From CALDTK01 sp041744755 (lineage in GTDB: Bacteria > Bacteroidota > Bacteroidia > Chitinophagales > Saprospiraceae): 64,000 bases of DNA. The first letter of the stretch is position 1, and each line of letters starts with the position of its first letter. Shown in pieces: positions 60,886 through 64,000 of the stretch. Position numbers and translations under genes: made by a program. The stretch is taken from the NCBI GenBank assembly GCA_041744755.1, contig JBGTKC010000008.1, forward strand, positions 21,015-85,014, given 5' to 3'. The notes beneath the pieces were generated by a model. The model did not search any database. It worked only from the letters and a program-made list of their open reading frames with translations, and had not been told where the DNA came from.

Positions 60886-61747
60886 TGTAGAGCGTCCCCG
60901 TGTTCACGACAGGCGTCGTCTCCTTGTCGCTACACAGTACCACCATCAGGTTCGACACCATGTGCGCGCGCTGCTCACCGTCGAGCTCCACGACGCCGCG
61001 GGCCGAGAGGCTCCGGAGCGCATCGTCGACCATCAACACGGCACCCTCGACGATCTTGTGCCTGGCCGCTACGACGGCCTCCGCCTGCTGCCGCTTCAGC
61101 ATCGCACTCGCGATCTCCTCGGCGTAGGCGAGGTAGCCGATCCGCGCCTCCATCACTTCAATCCCTGCGATCGCGAGGCGCTCCTGGACCTCGCGCTCTA
61201 AGTTGCGGTTGACGGTGTCGACGTCGGAGCGCAGCGTGATCTCCGGGCCGTGACCCTCGAGCGGCTCGTCGAAGTTGTCGTACGAGTAGCTCATCGCGAG
61301 GACGCGTACCGCGGCGTCCGTCTGTACACGCACAAAGTGCTCGTAGTCGTCCACCTCGAATGCCGCCTTGTAGCTATCGGCCACGCGCCACACGAGGATC
61401 ACGGAGATCATGACGGGGTTGCCGCGCAGGTCGTTGACCTTGAGGCGCTCGGAGTCGAAGTTGCGCGCCCGTAGGCTAATCGACTGTTTGACGAAGAAGG
61501 GGTTCGTCCAGAAGAAGCCGTTCTCGCGCACGGTCCCGGCGTACTTCCCGAACAGCGTCATGACCTTAGACCCGTTGGGCTGGACCGTGAAAAAGCCCGA
61601 GAGTACGAAGAAGGTGGCCAAACCTAGCAGCGCGCCGCCGACGATGTTGACGCGGAAGAACACGAAGGCCGTCGCGAGCGCCAGGACGGCCAGGAGGATC
61701 AGGGCGAGATAGCCCGAGAGCGGTGCGTAGTTCTTGTCGTTGGCCAT
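60881..61747 (-). CDS. SPFH/band 7 domain protein
   Basis: 288 aa from the ATG 61747 (MANDKNYAPLSGYLALILLAVLALATAFVFFRVNIVGG). Two N-terminal hydrophobic segments are followed by the SPFH core (GSKVMTLFGKYAGTVRENGFFWTNPFFVKQSISLRARNFDSERLKVNDLRGNPVMISVILVWRV) and a coiled region (NRNLEREVQERLAIAGIEVMEARIGYLAYAEEIASAMLKRQQAEAV). A membrane scaffold like flotillin or prohibitin. A TAATTTGG box (61766-61773) is 18 nt upstream. Confidence 0.92.
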   Translation of the reverse strand: MANDKNYAPLSGYLALILLAVLALATAFVFFRVNIVGGALLGLATFFVLSGFFTVQPNGSKVMTLFGKYAGTVRENGFFWTNPFFVKQSISLRARNFDSERLKVNDLRGNPVMISVILVWRVADSYKAAFEVDDYEHFVRVQTDAAVRVLAMSYSYDNFDEPLEGHGPEITLRSDVDTVNRNLEREVQERLAIAGIEVMEARIGYLAYAEEIASAMLKRQQAEAVVAARHKIVEGAVLMVDDALRSLSARGVVELDGEQRAHMVSNLMVVLCSDKETTPVVNTGTLYK

Positions 61748-61940
61748 GGTGAAGTAGTTGTGATGCCAAATTAGCATCACGTTAAGCCTTCCGGCAAAAC
61801 TGAGTTCGACGAAACCACGTGCTGCATCGACTAAATTTTGCCCAACAAAAGCCATCCGACCTTATGCCTCGCCTCAGTCGGTGGCGCCCGGCTGTCGCAT
61901 CCCTTAAACCATCCCCACCGCCGTGGTCTTTCTGCCTCGT

Positions 61941-62849
61941 ATGAGCAACCCTTCCCCCGGCCCGTTCAGCGGCACCGTCACCTACGACCAGGTCTCCGAA
62001 CGTGCGCAGACCATCGATCTCGGCGACAAACCAGCGGCGATGCGCGCCGGCTTCAATACCCTCTTGCTCGGAGAGGATCCCGCACCCGACACCCGACCCG
62101 AAGTCACGCTCGGTGGGGTAGTCTGTAGGCTCTCGGGCGCCATGAGCCTGGAGGACGGCGGAGGTCCAGTCTGGGTGTGGTTCCACGGCGGCGGCTACGT
62201 GTTCGGCAGTCCGGAGACGCACGCGCGCCTTGCGGAGGCTTTCGCCAAAACAAGCGGCCAGCCCGTCGTGGTCCCGCGGTACCGCCTCGCCCCGGAGCAC
62301 CCCTGGCCCGCGCAGCTTGAAGACGGCCTCGCGGTGTCGCGGGCGCTACAGTCCAGGGGTTTTGACGTAAGTCTCGGCGGAGATTCCGCCGGAGGGCACC
62401 TGGCGATCAACGTGGCGCTCGTTTTGGCGAAAGCCGGAACGCCCGCCCTTAGACTGGCCCTCTTCAGCCCTAATACCGACCGCACGGGTCTTAACGCCAC
62501 CCGCGACATCCGCTCCGCGATGGATCCGATCGTCGACGATCCGTTTGACGCCAAGCTCGGGCGGTGGACCTTTCCCGGGGTCCCAGCTGACGACCCGCAG
62601 CAGAGTCCCGTCCTGGCCGACCTAAGCCTCCTGCCCCGTACCCACATCGAGGTCGGCGAGCGCGAGCTCCTCCGCGATGACGCCACCGTGCTTTACGCTT
62701 TCGCGAAACGTGCCGGCGCCGAGGTCACCCTCCACGAGGAGCCGAACGCCTTCCACATGTGGCAGGTCTGGGTGCCGTGGCTGCAAGAAGGGATGGAGAG
62801 TATTGAGCGGGCCGTGAGAGCGTTGGATAGTGAGAAGGTAAAGGATTGA
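61941..62849 (+). CDS. alpha/beta-hydrolase of the hormone-sensitive lipase type
   Basis: 302 aa from the ATG 61941 (MSNPSPGPFSGTVTYDQ). HGGGYVFGSPETHARLAEAF is the oxyanion motif, GGDSAGGHLAIN the Ser elbow; the acid lies near EVGERELLRDD and the His in NAFHMW. Probably an esterase or lactonase. Four mini-hairpins: 62237, 62360 (rare GAC/GTC stem, GTAA loop), 62422 and 62696 (GTTT tract), encoding FAKT, FDVS, VLAKA and AFAKR. Confidence 0.92.
   Translation: MSNPSPGPFSGTVTYDQVSERAQTIDLGDKPAAMRAGFNTLLLGEDPAPDTRPEVTLGGVVCRLSGAMSLEDGGGPVWVWFHGGGYVFGSPETHARLAEAFAKTSGQPVVVPRYRLAPEHPWPAQLEDGLAVSRALQSRGFDVSLGGDSAGGHLAINVALVLAKAGTPALRLALFSPNTDRTGLNATRDIRSAMDPIVDDPFDAKLGRWTFPGVPADDPQQSPVLADLSLLPRTHIEVGERELLRDDATVLYAFAKRAGAEVTLHEEPNAFHMWQVWVPWLQEGMESIERAVRALDSEKVKD
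62360..62373 (+). repeat. mini-hairpin with GAC/GTC stem, GTAA loop
   Basis: TTTT-GAC-GTAA-GTC in the esterase gene, 49 nt before an exact GGC/GCC copy. Confidence 0.8.
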
Positions 62850-62917
62850 ATTTGGCGGTGCGTCCCCCGCGGTAACTAATTCAATAACTCTCCCTTCAAC
62901 AATTCAACAATGGTCCC

Positions 62918-63655
62918 ATGATCGTCCGTCCTCACTCACGCGGCTGGCGCATCACGCTGCACCCGGCGCACGGCCTGCTCGCCGCGGAGCTGTACCGGCA
63001 ACTTCCGCCGGACGCGCCGGGGGTTCCGCCGACAGCGACGCTCATCGCGGTGGCCGACCACGACGACCACCAACTCGACTTTCGGCGGGGCCACTACCTC
63101 ACAGCGGCGGGCGCCCCACAGGACTTTGCCTTTATGGCGATGGACGACGAGCAACGGAGTCTACAGGCGGAGGCGTTGTTGGAAGGCGTGCGGCGCAAGC
63201 GTCGCTGGGTGGGGAGGCTCATCGGACGACACTATCGCTTCCTGTACGAGGGCCAGGACGTGGACGCGAGGCTGGCCGCGGTCTTGCGCGACATCGACAC
63301 CTTCGAGTCGTCCAGCGATCCGGACGGCGAGCCAGACGCTGCGCAACTCGACGAAACCTACGGGCGGATGCGATTTTGCGACCGGCTATCGCTAGTCCTC
63401 TGTGGGGAGGAACTTCCGGCGATGGGGCGCGAGGTGGAGATCAATGACGGACTCGGAGCGCACACCTACGCGAAACAGGACGCGGAGAGCGGGGTGGTGA
63501 TCGTGAGACCTTGGCCATTCGCGCGACACAGCTTCGAGGTGTCGGTGGAGAGTTACTTGTTGGAACAACTGAGTTTCGAGAGTTCCGTGGAATTGGGAGA
63601 CGTTTTGGCGGAAGCTAGGGTGGAGGTGCGGACGTGGCGATTGAGCCGTGTCTAG
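62918..63655 (+). CDS. DUF3891 family protein
   Basis: 245 aa (MIVRPHSRGWRITLHPAHGLLAAELYRQL). The MIVR...HA.G start and the DHDDHQLDFRRG region belong to DUF3891, of unknown function; the His and Asp residues look like a metal site. A wobble-stem mini-hairpin at 63603 encodes VLAEA. Confidence 0.8.
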   Translation: MIVRPHSRGWRITLHPAHGLLAAELYRQLPPDAPGVPPTATLIAVADHDDHQLDFRRGHYLTAAGAPQDFAFMAMDDEQRSLQAEALLEGVRRKRRWVGRLIGRHYRFLYEGQDVDARLAAVLRDIDTFESSSDPDGEPDAAQLDETYGRMRFCDRLSLVLCGEELPAMGREVEINDGLGAHTYAKQDAESGVVIVRPWPFARHSFEVSVESYLLEQLSFESSVELGDVLAEARVEVRTWRLSRV

Positions 63656-63682
63656 TCGATCTTCGGGTGAGCCCTCCAACCA

Positions 63683-64000
63683 TCAACACTCCCCTGCGAC
63701 CTCCGGGCTCATCGTCTGTCGCCGCGCCGATTTTGGTGGACGATCGCCGTCGTCGTCATCGCTGTCGGTGTCGTCATCGTCGCGGGGGTGGCCCTCTTCC
63801 CCTACGTCATTTGCGTCGGACTTCGACAGCAACCGCAACGCAGCCACGCCGCCAATCGCCATCGCCCCTGCACCCGCGAGTACGGCCCAGTTAGCCGCGC
63901 CTGCCGCCGCGAGAGGTCCGGCTAGGAAGGGCGGGAAGGTGCGTCCGGCGGAGTCCACGCTCCCTCGTACGCCTTGGATTCGCCCCTGCCGCGACCCCGA
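63683..64000 (-). CDS. MFS transporter, C-terminal part (5' end cut by window edge)
   Basis: The minus frame is open to the window edge. RGRIQGVRGSVDSAGRTFPPFLAGPLAAAGAANWAVLAGAGAMAIGGVAALRLLSK fits the motif between TM10 and TM12 of a drug-type MFS exporter. It ends in an acidic tail (DANDVGEEGHPRDDDDTDSD). The GTG at 63958 is not a convincing start, since the upstream in-frame codons continue the family pattern. Confidence 0.6.
   Translation of the reverse strand, partial: SGSRQGRIQGVRGSVDSAGRTFPPFLAGPLAAAGAANWAVLAGAGAMAIGGVAALRLLSKSDANDVGEEGHPRDDDDTDSDDDDGDRPPKSARRQTMSPEVAGEC

Overview
The window looks like the chromosome of a high-GC member of the Bacteroidota, probably Saprospiria/Lewinella-like. 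The evidence is gene content (DUF2807 head-GIN protein, Bacteroidota-type RecQ with an extra C-terminal domain, GMC oxidoreductase plus gluconate dehydrogenase subunit 3, FGly sulfatases, many lipoproteins) and promoter boxes that resemble the Bacteroidota -7 element TAnnTTTG. I cannot run searches, so the taxonomy is inference.

Layout. 1-9.5 kb: partial lytic transglycosylase, hisS, pheS, an O-antigen-ligase-like protein, kdsD, recQ, aroQ, a secreted unknown and rnpA. 9.5-17.3 kb: radC with a long N-terminal extension, a GreA/GreB factor with a DUF1622 membrane protein, a Gfo/Idh/MocA oxidoreductase, a GntR-regulated ABC transporter operon with a visible operator, two secreted proteins, a tiny Lys/Cys protein and a CHAP-fold protein lacking its catalytic Cys. 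17.3-24.8 kb: GH2 glycosidase, ATL protein, sugar isomerase, TrpF-like protein, PAS histidine kinase, phosphatase and a broken PAS gene. 24.8-33.7 kb: RND exporter, GMC oxidoreductase pair, OmpA-like protein, SMP-30-like propeller, rnhB, lipoprotein. 34-44.5 kb: S41 protease, bestrophin, DUF1990, mreB, two sulfatases, two envelope proteins. 44.7-49.8 kb: an AlbA_2/Schlafen-type gene coupled to thrS, then a two-gene AAA ATPase + DUF4276 cassette that resembles PARIS/OLD-type defence. 50-64 kb: esterase, tandem PIG-L deacetylase, two Kazal lipoproteins, katG with a clear terminator, acyltransferase, a kinase-fold-like protein, a beta-propeller lipoprotein, an Arc-like protein with an SPFH protein, esterase, DUF3891 and a partial MFS transporter.

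The most striking content is not a gene. A 15-nt element, 5'-GTTTT-[3-nt stem]-GNAA-[complementary 3-nt stem], occurs about once per kilobase on both strands, inside genes in several reading frames and between genes. I located 61 copies by eye; 50 have a fully complementary stem. The commonest form is GTTTTGGCGAAAGCC. The stem changes in compensated pairs (GGC/GCC, GCC/GGC, CGC/GCG, GCG/CGC, GTC/GAC, GAC/GTC, ACC/GGT, AGC/GCT), while the T-tract and the GNAA loop stay fixed. This looks like selection for a tiny DNA hairpin. Density and dispersion resemble DNA-uptake sequences, but the compensated stem does not. The copies visibly shape the encoded proteins, for example in AroQ, RNase HII and several signal peptides.

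Two further patterns recur. Many genes have a TAnnTT(T/C)(C/G)-like box only 4-8 nt before the start codon, which suggests common leaderless transcription. Several intergenic gaps hold degenerate tandem/inverted repeats of 8-10-nt units such as GACGCAAG, CACAGAGG and CACGAAG.
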